Positions 38,786 to 48,679 of a stretch of DNA of 64,000 nucleotides are shown piece after piece. Position numbers and translations under genes: made by a program. Each line of letters starts with the position of its first letter. The first letter of the stretch is position 1. This DNA is from Pseudomonas sp. PSB18. Lineage in GTDB: Bacteria; Pseudomonadota; Gammaproteobacteria; Pseudomonadales; Pseudomonadaceae. The stretch lies in the NCBI RefSeq assembly GCF_014596565.1, contig NZ_NOIN01000004.1:124001-188000 (forward strand). The letters run 5' to 3'. The notes under the pieces are model-generated. The model saw only the letters and a list, made by a program, of their open reading frames with translations. It had not been told where the DNA came from and made no database searches.

Positions 38786-39817
38786 ATGGCCAAACGCCAA
38801 CTCAATCGTCGTCAGAACTGGCGCATCGAAAAAATCCAGGGCGAGCGCGCAGCCCGCGCCGCCAAACGCGAGTCCAGTGCGGTGCAAGCCCTGGAAGGCG
38901 GCGACCTGGGCCCCGAACAAACCGGCCTGGTGATCGCGCACTTCGGTGTACAGGTCGAGGTCGAGGCCCGTGAAGGCGAACTGGCCGGCCAGGTATTCCG
39001 TTGCCACCTGCGCGCGAACCTGCCCGCGCTGGTCACCGGCGACCAGGTGGTCTGGCGGGCCGGCAACCAGGGTATTGGCGTGATCGTGGCACAGTTGCCA
39101 CGGCACACCGAGCTGTGTCGCCCGGACAGCCGCGGCCAGCTCAAGCCGGTGGCGGCCAACGTCGACATGATCGTCATCGTGTTCGCCCCGCTGCCCGAGC
39201 CCCACGCCAACCTGATCGACCGCTACCTGGTGGCGGCCGAACATGCCGGTATCCGCCCGTTATTGCTGCTCAACAAGTTCGACCTGATCGATGAGCAGAA
39301 TGCCCCGGCGCTGAACGCCCTGCTGGCGGTCTATCGGCAACTGGGTTACCCGGTGCTGGAAGTCTCGGCCCACCACGGCAATGGCATGGAGCAATTGCAA
39401 CGGCAACTGGACGGGCGCATCAGCGTGTTCGTCGGCCAGTCCGGTGTCGGCAAGTCTTCGTTGGTCAACAGCCTGCTGCCGGAGGTCGAAACCCGCGTCG
39501 GGCCGCTGTCCGAGCTGTCCGGCCAGGGCACCCACACCACGACCACCGCGCGGTTGTTCCACTTCCCCGGCGGCGGTGAGCTGATCGACTCGCCCGGCAT
39601 CCGTGAATTCGGCCTGGGCCATGTCAGCCGAGCCGATGTGGAAGCCGGGTTCATCGAGTTCAACGACCTGATCGGCACCTGCCGCTTCCGCGACTGCAAG
39701 CACGACCGCGAACCCGGCTGCGCCTTGCTCAAGGCACTGGAAGACGGCCGCGTGCAGCAGCAACGGATGAACAGCTATCGCTCGATCATCGCCAGCTTGC
39801 CAGAAAGCAGTTATTGA
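38786..39817 (+). CDS. rsgA: ribosome small subunit-dependent GTPase RsgA
   Basis: 343 residues from ATG 38786 ([16 protein letters not shown]); the frame extends upstream but without family match. Circularly permuted GTPase for late 30S maturation. Order of motifs: OB fold (about 60-125), G4 LLNKFDLI, G1 [13 protein letters not shown]3 DSPGIREF, then the zinc knuckle [17 protein letters not shown]. Divergent from orn, as in PAO1 and many gammaproteobacteria. Confidence 0.98.
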   Translation: MAKRQLNRRQNWRIEKIQGERAARAAKRESSAVQALEGGDLGPEQTGLVIAHFGVQVEVEAREGELAGQVFRCHLRANLPALVTGDQVVWRAGNQGIGVIVAQLPRHTELCRPDSRGQLKPVAANVDMIVIVFAPLPEPHANLIDRYLVAAEHAGIRPLLLLNKFDLIDEQNAPALNALLAVYRQLGYPVLEVSAHHGNGMEQLQRQLDGRISVFVGQSGVGKSSLVNSLLPEVETRVGPLSELSGQGTHTTTTARLFHFPGGGELIDSPGIREFGLGHVSRADVEAGFIEFNDLIGTCRFRDCKHDREPGCALLKALEDGRVQQQRMNSYRSIIASLPESSY

Positions 39818-39841
39818 TCTGAAGGTGAGCCGGGCGCAATT

Positions 39842-40003
39842 GTGGCGAGGGAGCTTGCTCCCGCCTGTGGGAGCAAGGCTTGCCCTAATGCCAGTCAGTT
39901 AAGCCACAAACGGTGGGAGCACAGCTTGCTCGCGATGGCGGTAAGTCAGTCAGCAACAATGTTGACTGGTCTGTCGCTATCGCGAGCAAGCTTTGCTCCC
40001 ACG
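39842..40003. repeat. cluster of four REP-type units between rsgA and motB
   Basis: GTGGCGAGGGAGCTTGCTCCCG, TGTGGGAGCAAGGCTTGCC, GGTGGGAGCACAGCTTGCTCGCGATGGCGG and the inverted CTATCGCGAGCAAGCTTTGCTCCCACG lie in succession. The cluster lies at the shared 3' ends of two convergent genes, where it may act as a bidirectional transcript end. Confidence 0.85.
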
Positions 40004-40010
40004 AGCCCAA

Positions 40011-41051
40011 TCACTGCGCAGGCGTTCCCGGCGGTTTCGGCGCGGCGTCGTCGAACAGGTTCAGGCGTTCGCGCAACTCATGGGCCGGTACCGGCTGCTG
40101 ATCGGCCGGCAAGGCGTTCGGATCAACCGCAGCACCCGGCGCCGCCGCCGGTGCTTCGCCCGGGGCGCCCTGGCCCTGGGCCGGATCGGGTGCCGGATCG
40201 TCGGTCTGCGAACCTTCGATGGCCTTCTGAGCCTTCTTGGTCAACACCACGATATCGATACGCCGGTTGACCGGGTTGAATGGGTCCTTGCGGTCGAACA
40301 ACGCCGAGGAGGCATAACCGACCACCCGCGCCACCTGCTCGTCCGGATAGCTACCGGCCACCAGGGCTCGACGTGCCGCGTTGGCGCGGTTGGCCGAGAG
40401 TTCCCAGTTACCGAAGTCGCCCTTGCCGACATATGGCTTGGCATCGGTATGGCCACTGATGCTGATCTTGTTCGGCACCGCCTTGATGGTGTCGGCCATG
40501 GCCAGCAGGATGTCCTCGAAATAAGGCTTCAGACGTGCGCTGCCGGAATCGAACATCGGCCGGTTCTCGGCATCCGTGATCTGGATGCGCAAGCCATTCG
40601 GTGTGATTTCGAACAGGATCTGGTCCTTGAATTTCTGCAGCTGCGGGTTCTCGTCGACCTTGTTCTGCAACTCCTGCAACAGCAGCTCCAGACGCTCGCG
40701 CTCGACCTGCTCGGCCATGCCTTCGACCTGCTCGGAATCCACCGTCACCTTGTCGGGCTGCGGCTGGGACTTGACCTCGGGGTTGAGGGTGGTCTCCGGC
40801 GCCAGGGTCGGCGAGCCACCCAGGTCGATGATGTAGGGCGTGCCACTTTCGGTGAAGCCGACCGGGTCCTTGAAGTAACCGGCGATGGCGATCTTCTGTT
40901 CCGGGGTCGCGGTGGACAGCAGCCACAGCACCAGGAAGAACGCCATCATCGCCGTCGCGAAGTCGGCGAAGGCGATTTTCCAGGCGCCCCCGTGGTGTCC
41001 AGCGGCTATGCGCTTGACACGCTTGATGATGATCGGCTGGTTATTTTCCAT
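40011..41051 (-). CDS. motB: flagellar motor stator protein MotB
   Basis: 346 residues. Cytoplasmic basic start, one membrane helix containing the essential proton-binding Asp (KIAFADFATAMMAFFLVLWLL), the plug region just after it, and an OmpA-like peptidoglycan-binding domain (ISGHTDAKPYVGKGDFGNWELSANRANAARRAL). A Pro/Ala-rich tail of about 70 residues follows. Makes the proton-driven stator with MotA. Start lies 3 bases after the motA stop. Confidence 0.97.
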   Translation of the reverse strand: MENNQPIIIKRVKRIAAGHHGGAWKIAFADFATAMMAFFLVLWLLSTATPEQKIAIAGYFKDPVGFTESGTPYIIDLGGSPTLAPETTLNPEVKSQPQPDKVTVDSEQVEGMAEQVERERLELLLQELQNKVDENPQLQKFKDQILFEITPNGLRIQITDAENRPMFDSGSARLKPYFEDILLAMADTIKAVPNKISISGHTDAKPYVGKGDFGNWELSANRANAARRALVAGSYPDEQVARVVGYASSALFDRKDPFNPVNRRIDIVVLTKKAQKAIEGSQTDDPAPDPAQGQGAPGEAPAAAPGAAVDPNALPADQQPVPAHELRERLNLFDDAAPKPPGTPAQ

Positions 41052-41054
41052 AAC

Positions 41055-41906
41055 TTAACGACCGCGAACCGCTTGTTCCAGCTCGGCGAAGCTTGGACGG
41101 TGCGCCGGGTACAGGACCTTGCGGCCGAACTCCACCGCCAGCGAGGGCGGCATGCCCGAGGCTGAGGCCACGAGCGAGGCCTTGATGGCCTCGTAGGTGT
41201 TGAGTTCTTCCTTGGCATCATGGGCCAGGGAATGGGCCAGCGGGCCGAAGAAACCATACGCAGCCAGGATACCGAAGAAGGTACCGACCAGTGCCGCACC
41301 CACGTGCAGGCCGATGGACTTCTGGTCGCCGTCGCCCAGGGAAGCCATGGTCACCACAATACCCAGTACCGCGGCGACGATACCGAAGCCGGGCATGGCG
41401 TCGGCGATGCCGGTCACAGCGTGGGACGGATGCTCCAGGTCTTCCTTGAGGCTGTACAGTTCCATGTCGAACAGGCCTTCGAGCTCATGGGGAGCCATGT
41501 TGCCGGACGACATGATGCGCAGGTAATCACAGATGAACGCCGTCATGCGGGCGTCCTTGAGCACTGCCGGGTACTTGGCGAAGATCGGGCTGGCGGCGGC
41601 GTCTTCGATATCGCCCTCGATCGCCATCATGCCTTCGCGGCGGCTCTTGTTGAGGATCTCGTAGATCAGCCCCAGCACCTCGAGATAGAAGGTGTGGTTG
41701 AAGCGCGAACTGAACATGCCCAAGGATTTCTTGAGCACGTGCATCGTCATGTAGCCGGGGTTGGCCTGCAGGAATGCGCCAAGGGCCGCGCCACCGATGA
41801 TCATCACCTCGAAGGGTTGGATCAGGGCGGCAATCTTGCCATGGGAGAGCACGTATCCGCCAAGCACGCTCGCGAACACGACAATGATGCCGATAATTTT
41901 AGCCAT
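41055..41906 (-). CDS. motA: flagellar motor stator protein MotA
   Basis: 283 residues from ATG 41906 (MAKIIGIIVVFASVLGGYVL). Four membrane helices (about 2-21, 33-51, 170-190, 202-222) with a large cytoplasmic loop between 2 and 3 that contains the charged residues contacting FliG. PGFGIVAAVLGIVVTMA with the conserved Pro is present. Transcribed from the sigma28 promoter at 41975-42001. This is the MotAB pair; MotCD, if present, is elsewhere. Confidence 0.97.
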   Translation of the reverse strand: MAKIIGIIVVFASVLGGYVLSHGKIAALIQPFEVMIIGGAALGAFLQANPGYMTMHVLKKSLGMFSSRFNHTFYLEVLGLIYEILNKSRREGMMAIEGDIEDAAASPIFAKYPAVLKDARMTAFICDYLRIMSSGNMAPHELEGLFDMELYSLKEDLEHPSHAVTGIADAMPGFGIVAAVLGIVVTMASLGDGDQKSIGLHVGAALVGTFFGILAAYGFFGPLAHSLAHDAKEELNTYEAIKASLVASASGMPPSLAVEFGRKVLYPAHRPSFAELEQAVRGR

Positions 41907-41974
41907 AGATTGAAGGTACTTATTTAAGTCGGGTTCAAGGTCATATTCGGAAGCTGGAAAATCTCTTCTTCTCC

Positions 41975-42001
41975 TTATCGGCAAAACTGCGCCAGACTAT
42001 A
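41975..42001 (-). promoter_or_regulatory. FliA (sigma28) promoter of motAB
   Basis: Minus strand TATAGTCT, exactly 11 bases, GCCGATAA. The -10 element matches the FliA consensus GCCGATAA perfectly and the -35 (TAAAGTTT) in six of eight positions. It is 68 bases before the motA ATG. Confidence 0.85.
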
Positions 42002-42060
42002 GCCAGTTCTGGCGAAAAGCCAGTTTGCCCCGTTGCAGCATGTGATGATCACGTCCAGCC

Positions 42061-43599
42061 ATGGCTAACGAAACGAAGGTTCCAACCCCACGCCCAACCA
42101 CGCTCGAAGGCTGGGTAAAGCTGCTCGAGGGCGTGCATTTGCCGGTGCCCCAGGCCAGTCATGACCAGGTCTGCAGAGCCATTGCCGACAGCCGCCGCTC
42201 ATTGCGCGACATCGCCGAGTTCATGCAGGACAGTCCTGCCCTGGCCCTGAGCGTCATCCGCGAAGCCAACCATCACACCCACGGCAGCCTCACCGAACCG
42301 GCGGAAAACCTCGAAGTGGCGATCAATCGCCTCGGCCTCAAGCGCACCGAGGAGCTGCTCGCCCGCCTGCCCTCACTGCCGGAGCAAGAGATACCCGTTG
42401 CCCTGCGCCAGTTGCAATTGATCAGCCAGCACGCCACGCAACAGGCCAATGGCTTTTTTGCCAGCCGCCTGGCACGGCTATGGCAGGACATCCATTGGGG
42501 CAGCCTGTTGTTCTTGTCACCGCTCTGGCCCCTGGCCCTGACTCACCCGCGGTTGCTGGGAGAATGGGAGATGCGGGTGATCCACCAAGGCCAGTCGGCC
42601 AGCAAGGTGGAACGCGAACTGTTCGGCGTCAGCCTGCTGAAAATCTGTCTCGCCGTGGTAGAAGCCTGGCGCTTGCCGATATGGGTGGCGCAAGGCTATC
42701 GCCTGCTGCTCAACGAACGCCGCGAGTTGGTGAAGGTGCTGCGCATCGCCCGAGACAGCGAACACCCGCTACGTCAGCAGAACAGCCTGGACGACGACCC
42801 GACCCTGCGCCGCTGGCTCAACCAACCGGCCAACACCGTGCTGCTGGCGAATGGCCTGGCACTTTCGGCACACCAGGCCTGGGATTGCCCCCACAACGTC
42901 CGCTGGCAATACCTCACCAGCCTGTATCTGCAGATGCCCATGGATGAGCTTCAGCAACAATTGCACCAACAGGCCGCCAACAGCGCCCGCCTCCACGCCA
43001 TGCCGGACCTCTGGCACCCCGCCGTGGCCCTGCTCTGGCCTCCCGGTAGCCGTCGCGTCCAGGCTACCGGGGCTTCCGTCGCCCAACCCAGCGTCGAAGA
43101 CCTGGCCCTGTGGCGCAAACGATGCGCTGCATTGCTGGTGGAACCAAGCCCGTTCAGCAACGCCATGCACCTGACCACCTCGGCACGGGATGCACTGGTG
43201 GCGTGCGGCATGCGCCGGGTGATGATCCTGATGGCCGACCGCAGCCAGACCAGCGTGCGCGTGCACCAGATCGCCGGCCTGCCCCCTGAGGCAGCAGCCA
43301 TGAGTTTCTCCATCAGCCAGAGCAAGGTATTGCAACGCTTGCTGGCGCAGCAGGCACAGGTTCGCCTGAACCCGCAGAACAATGCCCAGTTCTCGGCACT
43401 GCTGCCGCCGGGCCTGCGCGCCCTGTTCAAGGGCGAGCACATGCTGCTGCGCTCCCTGACCTGCAATGGCCGGGTGATCATGCTGGTGGCTGTGGACCAG
43501 GGCGGCGGGCCCTTCGCGGATATGACGGTGCAAGCCTTCGGCAGAACCGTGCAGTGCATCGAACGGGCCCTGCACACCTTTACCAACCGTGGCCGCTGA
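42061..43599 (+). CDS. HDOD domain protein with C-terminal GAF-like region
   Basis: 512 residues. N-terminal HDOD domain (about 20-230): LPVPQASHDQVCRAIADSRR, IAEFMQDSPALALSVIREAN, and AINRLGLKRTEELLARLP, where canonical HD metal residues are not conserved. The C-terminal part (about 355-505) reads like a GAF fold (DALVACGMRRVMILMADRSQ, SLTCNGRVIMLVAVDQGGGP). HDOD proteins act in signalling, stress and motility control in pseudomonads. Located between motAB (divergent) and rhdA, as in PAO1. Specific role unknown. Confidence 0.88.
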   Translation: MANETKVPTPRPTTLEGWVKLLEGVHLPVPQASHDQVCRAIADSRRSLRDIAEFMQDSPALALSVIREANHHTHGSLTEPAENLEVAINRLGLKRTEELLARLPSLPEQEIPVALRQLQLISQHATQQANGFFASRLARLWQDIHWGSLLFLSPLWPLALTHPRLLGEWEMRVIHQGQSASKVERELFGVSLLKICLAVVEAWRLPIWVAQGYRLLLNERRELVKVLRIARDSEHPLRQQNSLDDDPTLRRWLNQPANTVLLANGLALSAHQAWDCPHNVRWQYLTSLYLQMPMDELQQQLHQQAANSARLHAMPDLWHPAVALLWPPGSRRVQATGASVAQPSVEDLALWRKRCAALLVEPSPFSNAMHLTTSARDALVACGMRRVMILMADRSQTSVRVHQIAGLPPEAAAMSFSISQSKVLQRLLAQQAQVRLNPQNNAQFSALLPPGLRALFKGEHMLLRSLTCNGRVIMLVAVDQGGGPFADMTVQAFGRTVQCIERALHTFTNRGR

Positions 43600-43641
43600 A
43601 CTTGGTACAATCCCTTCTTTTTGCGCCCCTGGAGACCTCAC

Positions 43642-44457
43642 ATGCCTGACTTCTCTGGCTTGCCGCTGGTGATCGAGCCCAGCGACCTGCTCCCGCGCCT
43701 CGACGCCCGCGAATTGATTCTGGTGGACCTGACCAGCGCCGCCCGCTACAACACCGGCCACATTCCTGGCGCACGCTTTGTCGACCCCAAGCGCACACAA
43801 CTGGGGCAGCCGCCAGCACCGGGACTGTTGCCGGCCAAAGCCGATCTCGAGGCGCTGTTCGGCGAGCTCGGGCACAACCCGGATGCGGTCTACGTGGTCT
43901 ATGACGACGAAGGTGGCGGCTGGGCGGGACGTTTTATCTGGCTGCTGGACGTGATCGGCCATTCGAAATACCACTACCTCGACGGCGGCCTGCTGTCGTG
44001 GCTGGACGAAAGCCTGCCGGTCAACACTGAGGTACCGACCTCCGTCGGCGACCCGGTGCAACTGACCCTGCGGGACGAGCCCACCGCCACCCGCGAATAC
44101 CTGCAAAGCCGCCTCGGTGCCGCCGACCTGGCGATCTGGGACGCACGTGGCCCGTTGGAGTATTCCGGCGAGAAAGTCGTGGCGGCCAGGGGCGGTCATA
44201 TTCCCGGCGCGGTCAATTTCGAATGGACCGCGGGCATGGACAAGGCGCGCAGCCTGCGTATCCGCCAGGACATGCCGCAGATACTCGAACAACTGGGCAT
44301 CACGCCCGACAAAGAGATCATCACCCACTGCCAGACTCACCACCGCTCCGGTTTCACCTATCTGGTGGCCAAGGCGCTGGGTTACCCACGGGTCAAGGGC
44401 TACGCCGGCTCCTGGGGCGAATGGGGCAACCACCCCGACACCCCGATCGAGATTTGA
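43642..44457 (+). CDS. rhdA: thiosulfate:cyanide sulfurtransferase (rhodanese) RhdA
   Basis: 271 residues from ATG 43642, with GGAG seven bases upstream. Two rhodanese domains: the inactive N-terminal (about 8-125) and the catalytic C-terminal, with Cys in THCQTHHRSGFTY. The loop CQTHHR is the unusual active-site sequence known from Azotobacter vinelandii RhdA and P. aeruginosa rhodanese. Transfers sulfur from thiosulfate to cyanide and may supply sulfur for other uses. Followed after 19 bases by psd. Confidence 0.96.
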   Translation: MPDFSGLPLVIEPSDLLPRLDARELILVDLTSAARYNTGHIPGARFVDPKRTQLGQPPAPGLLPAKADLEALFGELGHNPDAVYVVYDDEGGGWAGRFIWLLDVIGHSKYHYLDGGLLSWLDESLPVNTEVPTSVGDPVQLTLRDEPTATREYLQSRLGAADLAIWDARGPLEYSGEKVVAARGGHIPGAVNFEWTAGMDKARSLRIRQDMPQILEQLGITPDKEIITHCQTHHRSGFTYLVAKALGYPRVKGYAGSWGEWGNHPDTPIEI

Positions 44458-44476
44458 AGGTTCCTAAGGACATTTA

Positions 44477-45337
44477 ATGAAAAACCGTTTGTTCATCATC
44501 ACTCAATACCTGCTGCCCCACCACCTGCTGTCACGCCTGGCCGGCTGCATCGCCGAATGCCGCGTACGCTGGTTCAAGAATGCGTTCACCCAGTGGTTCG
44601 CCAAGCGTTATCAAGTGGACATGTCCCAAGCCCTGGTGGAAGACCTGACCGCCTACGAGCACTTCAACGCGTTCTTCACCCGCGCCTTGAAAGAAGGCGC
44701 ACGGCCGCTGGACGAAACACCGGGCGCGGTCCTCAGCCCCGCCGACGGCGCCGTCAGCCAGCTCGGCCCTATCGAGCACGGCCGGGTCTTCCAGGCCAAG
44801 GGCCACAGTTTCAGCGTGCTGGAACTGCTGGGTGGCGACTCGGCCAACGCCGCGCCGTTCATGGGCGGCGATTTCGCGACCATCTACCTGTCCCCCAAGG
44901 ATTATCACCGCGTGCACATGCCGCTGGCCGGCACCCTGCGCGAGATGGTCTACATTCCGGGCCGTATTTTCTCGGTCAACCAGACCACCGCCGAAAACGT
45001 TCCAGAGCTGTTCGCCCGCAACGAACGCGTGGCCTGCATCTTCGACACCGAGCGCGGGCCGATGGCCGTTGTGCTGGTGGGCGCGATGATCGTGGCCTCC
45101 ATCGAAACCGTCTGGGCCGGGCTGGTCACGCCACCCAAGCGCGAACTCAAGACCTTCCGCTACGACGAAGCCGCCCGCGCACCGATCCACCTGGAAAAAG
45201 GCGCCGAACTGGGCCGCTTCAAACTGGGCTCGACCGCCATCGTGCTGTTCGGGCCAGACCAGGTGAAATGGGCCGAGGACCTGGTGGCCGGCTCGCCGGT
45301 GCGGATGGGCCAGGGCTTGGCGCTGCCCAAGGCTTGA
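44477..45337 (+). CDS. psd: phosphatidylserine decarboxylase proenzyme
   Basis: 286 residues. Inner-membrane-associated pyruvoyl enzyme converting phosphatidylserine to phosphatidylethanolamine. The self-cleavage motif LGST is near the C-terminus ([13 protein letters not shown]), where cleavage makes the alpha chain with the N-terminal pyruvoyl group. The SPADG segment and [12 protein letters not shown] with its catalytic His are conserved. AAGGA precedes the ATG. Confidence 0.98.
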   Translation: MKNRLFIITQYLLPHHLLSRLAGCIAECRVRWFKNAFTQWFAKRYQVDMSQALVEDLTAYEHFNAFFTRALKEGARPLDETPGAVLSPADGAVSQLGPIEHGRVFQAKGHSFSVLELLGGDSANAAPFMGGDFATIYLSPKDYHRVHMPLAGTLREMVYIPGRIFSVNQTTAENVPELFARNERVACIFDTERGPMAVVLVGAMIVASIETVWAGLVTPPKRELKTFRYDEAARAPIHLEKGAELGRFKLGSTAIVLFGPDQVKWAEDLVAGSPVRMGQGLALPKA

Positions 45338-45351
45338 GCCACCACCGCCCT

Positions 45352-45442
45352 TGTGGGAGCGAGCCCTGCTCGCGATAGCGTCAGGCCAGTCACCTCCATA
45401 CCGACTGATCCGCCGCCATCGCGAGCAGGCTCGCTCCCACAG
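45352..45442. repeat. REP pair downstream of psd
   Basis: TGTGGGAGCGAGCCCTGCTCGCGATAGCG and the inverted CCGCCATCGCGAGCAGGCTCGCTCCCACAG, about 35 bases apart. Confidence 0.88.
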
Positions 45443-45529
45443 TCGCCCAAACAGATCGGGCACTTCTTTCCGCCACACCTGCTAGAGTTGGAGACATCCT
45501 TTTCATTTCCAGCCGGAGCCGTCCACGGC

Positions 45530-47290
45530 ATGAATGAGACCAGCCCTCTCCCACTGTTGCGCGTTTCCACTCCGACGCAATCACGCCTGTCGTTCTGCGA
45601 GGCTACGCCACGGGATCTCAAGCGCTGGATTGCCAACCTGCCCAAGGCCAACATCGGCGAAACGGCTCGCCTGCTGTACCAGGCCATCGGCGAACTCAAC
45701 CTGCTGCTCACCCCCAGCGAGAACCGCCTGCAATTGCTCGAGTTGCTGCGGCCCGAGGTGTATTACGTCTGCAAGCACCTGGAGCGGCATTTCCTGCAAC
45801 AGGCCATCGTGCTCGATGACCGCTCGCGCAAGATCGTCAACCTGTGCCAGGCCCTGCAAAGTCATCTGGCGATGGGCTACAAACAAATCGTGGCGCGCAT
45901 CGCACCGAAGTTCACCAAGGACCGGGCCCGCCTGCTGAGTACCGCATTGCAAAGGGCGATACATGCCCTCAACGGTCCGCTGCTGCGCGCCACCGAGTTG
46001 TACAGTCCGGTGCCGGAAGGTCTATGGCTTGATCTGCACCAGTTGTACCGGATCGCCTGCCAGTACCGGTTGCAACACCAGAGTGTCAACGACGACCTGG
46101 TCAGCCAGGTCCAGCAACTGAGCGCCGAGCAAACCTACGTCGTGGCCCTGCTGCTGGGCGCATCACGCAGCAACCAACTGCGCCAGGGCCAGATCGCACG
46201 ACTGGCCGAAGTGCTGGAAGCCTGGAGCCAGCGGATCAAGCTGGATCCGACCAGCACCGCCACCAGCCTTTTCGCCGTCGCGCCGGAGCTGGATGTCGGG
46301 CCACGCTACCGTTCCAAGTTCAGGGCCGAGCAACAACCGGGCCTGCTGGGTGTTGACCTCGAACCGCTGGTGCGCGCCATCGCCACTCATCTGGAGCGGC
46401 CTGCCGAGCACACCCTGCCGGTACCTGGCGGCATGAGCAGCGATACCTTGCAGCATCTGCAAGCCGCCTGGGGTGAAGCCGTCGAACGCAGCTTCCAGCG
46501 CACCGAGGGCAATGGCACGCTGACCATTTGCGTGGGCATGAGCGCATTGCACTACTACCTCGGCGGCGAACGTTCCTTTAGCGAAATCCTGAAGACCCCC
46601 GTCACCCGCAAGGCCCGCTTCGAAGCCTCGCCCAGCAAGACCAGCGATACCTGGAAGCAAGCTTTCGACGCCGCCCCCACCGGGGACAGCGACATGTTGC
46701 CCTACGAAGAAATCGAGTACCCGGTCAACCCAGCCGATGAAGAGGGCAGCGGGTCGGATAACCAGCATCACTTTCCCACCTACGAACTGCCGATCGTCAA
46801 TCACAGCCCCGGGGGTTACTGCCTGGGCTGGCCGAAAGAAGTACCGGAACAACTGCAGGCCGGGGAAATGATCGGCATTCGGGACACCAATGACCAAGCC
46901 TGGAGCGTCGCGGTGGTGCGCTGGATCCGCCAGGTTCGCGGCGGCGCCATGCAGATGGGCATCGAACTGGTCGCTCCCTATGCCCAGCCTTGCGGCGTGC
47001 AATTGGTCCGGGAGAAAAACGAACCTAGTCATTACCTGCGGGGGTTGTTGTTGCCGGAGATCAGCGCCATCGAACTTCCCGCGACCATGATCGCCCCCCG
47101 CCTGCCGTTCCAGGAGGGGCAGCAGGTTCTGATCAACACCAACGGCCAGGAACTCCGGGCTGGCCTGGACCGGCGGGTGACCAGTACCCACAGCTTCAAC
47201 CAGTTTGCCTATCACCAGGAGGATGCCGGCCCCGCCGAGGGTGGCGATGACCGGGATGGGGATTTCGATTCGTTGTGGAAGTCGCTTTAA
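45530..47290 (+). CDS. uncharacterised protein with C-terminal PilZ-like domain
   Basis: 586 residues from ATG 45530 (MNETSPLPLLRVSTP). Residues about 1-400 are an alpha-helical region without motifs I recognise (RDLKRWIANLPKANIGETAR, ELLRPEVYYVCKHLERHFLQ). Residues about 475-575 look like a PilZ beta-barrel: NHSPGGYCLGW fits the [D/N]XSXXG motif, followed by LQAGEMIGIRD and WSVAVVRWIRQVRGGAMQMGIEL. The upstream RXXXR needed for cyclic-di-GMP contact is not visible, so binding is uncertain. It is the PAO1 PA4958 position (from memory), but the neighbouring fimX is missing here. Confidence 0.8.
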   Translation: MNETSPLPLLRVSTPTQSRLSFCEATPRDLKRWIANLPKANIGETARLLYQAIGELNLLLTPSENRLQLLELLRPEVYYVCKHLERHFLQQAIVLDDRSRKIVNLCQALQSHLAMGYKQIVARIAPKFTKDRARLLSTALQRAIHALNGPLLRATELYSPVPEGLWLDLHQLYRIACQYRLQHQSVNDDLVSQVQQLSAEQTYVVALLLGASRSNQLRQGQIARLAEVLEAWSQRIKLDPTSTATSLFAVAPELDVGPRYRSKFRAEQQPGLLGVDLEPLVRAIATHLERPAEHTLPVPGGMSSDTLQHLQAAWGEAVERSFQRTEGNGTLTICVGMSALHYYLGGERSFSEILKTPVTRKARFEASPSKTSDTWKQAFDAAPTGDSDMLPYEEIEYPVNPADEEGSGSDNQHHFPTYELPIVNHSPGGYCLGWPKEVPEQLQAGEMIGIRDTNDQAWSVAVVRWIRQVRGGAMQMGIELVAPYAQPCGVQLVREKNEPSHYLRGLLLPEISAIELPATMIAPRLPFQEGQQVLINTNGQELRAGLDRRVTSTHSFNQFAYHQEDAGPAEGGDDRDGDFDSLWKSL

Positions 47291-47331
47291 CAGACAACCA
47301 AGCAACCCTGTGGCGAGGGGATTTCCTGGAT

Positions 47332-48546
47332 TCAGAGCTGCCCGTCACGATCTCTGAAGCCCAGCAGGTACAACACCCCATCCAGCCCAAGGGTCGATAT
47401 CGCTTGCCTGGCCGATTGCTTGACCAGCGGCTTGGCCCGGAACGCCACGCCCAGACCGGCGATCGCCAGCATCGGCAGGTCGTTGGCGCCGTCACCCACG
47501 GCGATGGTCTGTTCCAGGCGCAGGCCTTCTTTTTCAGCCAGTTCGCGCAGCAGGTCCGCCTTGCGCTGGGCATCGACGATGGGCTCGACAGCAACGCCGG
47601 TCACCTTGCCGTCCACCACTTCCAGCTCGTTGGCGAACACGTAGTCGATGCCGAGCTTGGCCTGCAACTGCTTGGCGAAGTAGGTGAAGCCACCAGACAG
47701 GATCGCCGTCTTGTAGCCCAGGCGTTTGAGTTCAGCGAACAACGTCTCGGCACCTTCCGTCAGTCGCAGGGAGGCACCGATGGCGTCCAGCACGCTGACG
47801 TCCAGCCCTTGCAGTAACGCCAGGCGTTCCTTGAAGCTGGCGCGGAAGTCCAGCTCGCCGGCCATGGCTCGCTCGGTGATGGCCGACACCTTGTCGCCTA
47901 CGCCCGCAGCCTTGGCCAGTTCGTCGATGACTTCGGCTTCGATCAATGTCGAATCCATGTCGAACACCGCCAGGCGACGGTTACGACGGAACAGCGAGTC
48001 TTCCTGGAACGCGATGTCGACGTTCAGTTCCTGGGCCACACTCAGGAACTCGGCACGCAACGCCTGGGGATCGGCCGGCTCGCCGCGCACGGAAAACTCG
48101 ATGCACCCCTTGCCCTTGTCGGCCGGGGTGTCCAGCGGCATGCGCCCGGACAAGCGGTCGATGTGATCGATGTTCAAGCCGTATTGGGCGGTGATCGAAC
48201 TGACGCGCTGCAACTGTTCGGCGGTGACCTTGCGGGTCAACAGGGTAACGATGTGACGCTTCTTGCCCTGGCCGGCTACCCAGTGCTGGTAATCCGCTTC
48301 GGACACCGGCGTGAAACGGACCTGTTGATCGAGCTTGTAAGCGGTGAACAGGATGTCCTTGAGCACCGACTTGCTCTGTTCGGCATCCGGAATTTCAACC
48401 AGGATGCCAAACGACAGCGTGTCGTGGATCACCGCCTGACCGATGTCGAGAATGTTCACACCACCCTGGGCCAGAACGCCGGTAATGGCCGCAGTCAGAC
48501 CCGGACGGTCGCTGCCAGTGATGTTTATCAGGACGATTTCGCGCAA
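47332..48546 (-). CDS. serB: phosphoserine phosphatase SerB (with ACT domains)
   Basis: 404 residues from a TTG at 48546 (MREIVLINITGSDRPGLTAA); no ATG or GTG fits the family N-terminus. Two ACT-type regulatory domains (about 1-80 and 90-175) precede the HAD phosphatase with the nucleophile in VFDMDSTLIEAEVIDE, motif II SGGFTYFA and motif III GDGANDLPML. Last step of serine synthesis. Divergent from ahpA/smp, a layout also found in E. coli. Confidence 0.97.
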   Translation of the reverse strand: MREIVLINITGSDRPGLTAAITGVLAQGGVNILDIGQAVIHDTLSFGILVEIPDAEQSKSVLKDILFTAYKLDQQVRFTPVSEADYQHWVAGQGKKRHIVTLLTRKVTAEQLQRVSSITAQYGLNIDHIDRLSGRMPLDTPADKGKGCIEFSVRGEPADPQALRAEFLSVAQELNVDIAFQEDSLFRRNRRLAVFDMDSTLIEAEVIDELAKAAGVGDKVSAITERAMAGELDFRASFKERLALLQGLDVSVLDAIGASLRLTEGAETLFAELKRLGYKTAILSGGFTYFAKQLQAKLGIDYVFANELEVVDGKVTGVAVEPIVDAQRKADLLRELAEKEGLRLEQTIAVGDGANDLPMLAIAGLGVAFRAKPLVKQSARQAISTLGLDGVLYLLGFRDRDGQL

Positions 48547-48679
48547 GGCGCACCCCCGCAGGTGGAAAAAAACCGCATTCTACCCACTTTCAGTGACCAT
48601 CGGGCACCGCCAGTGCTTTGCCGGTCATGGGGCTGTCGCTATACTGCGCGTCAATTTCACGGACAAAGAGCCGAGCTCA

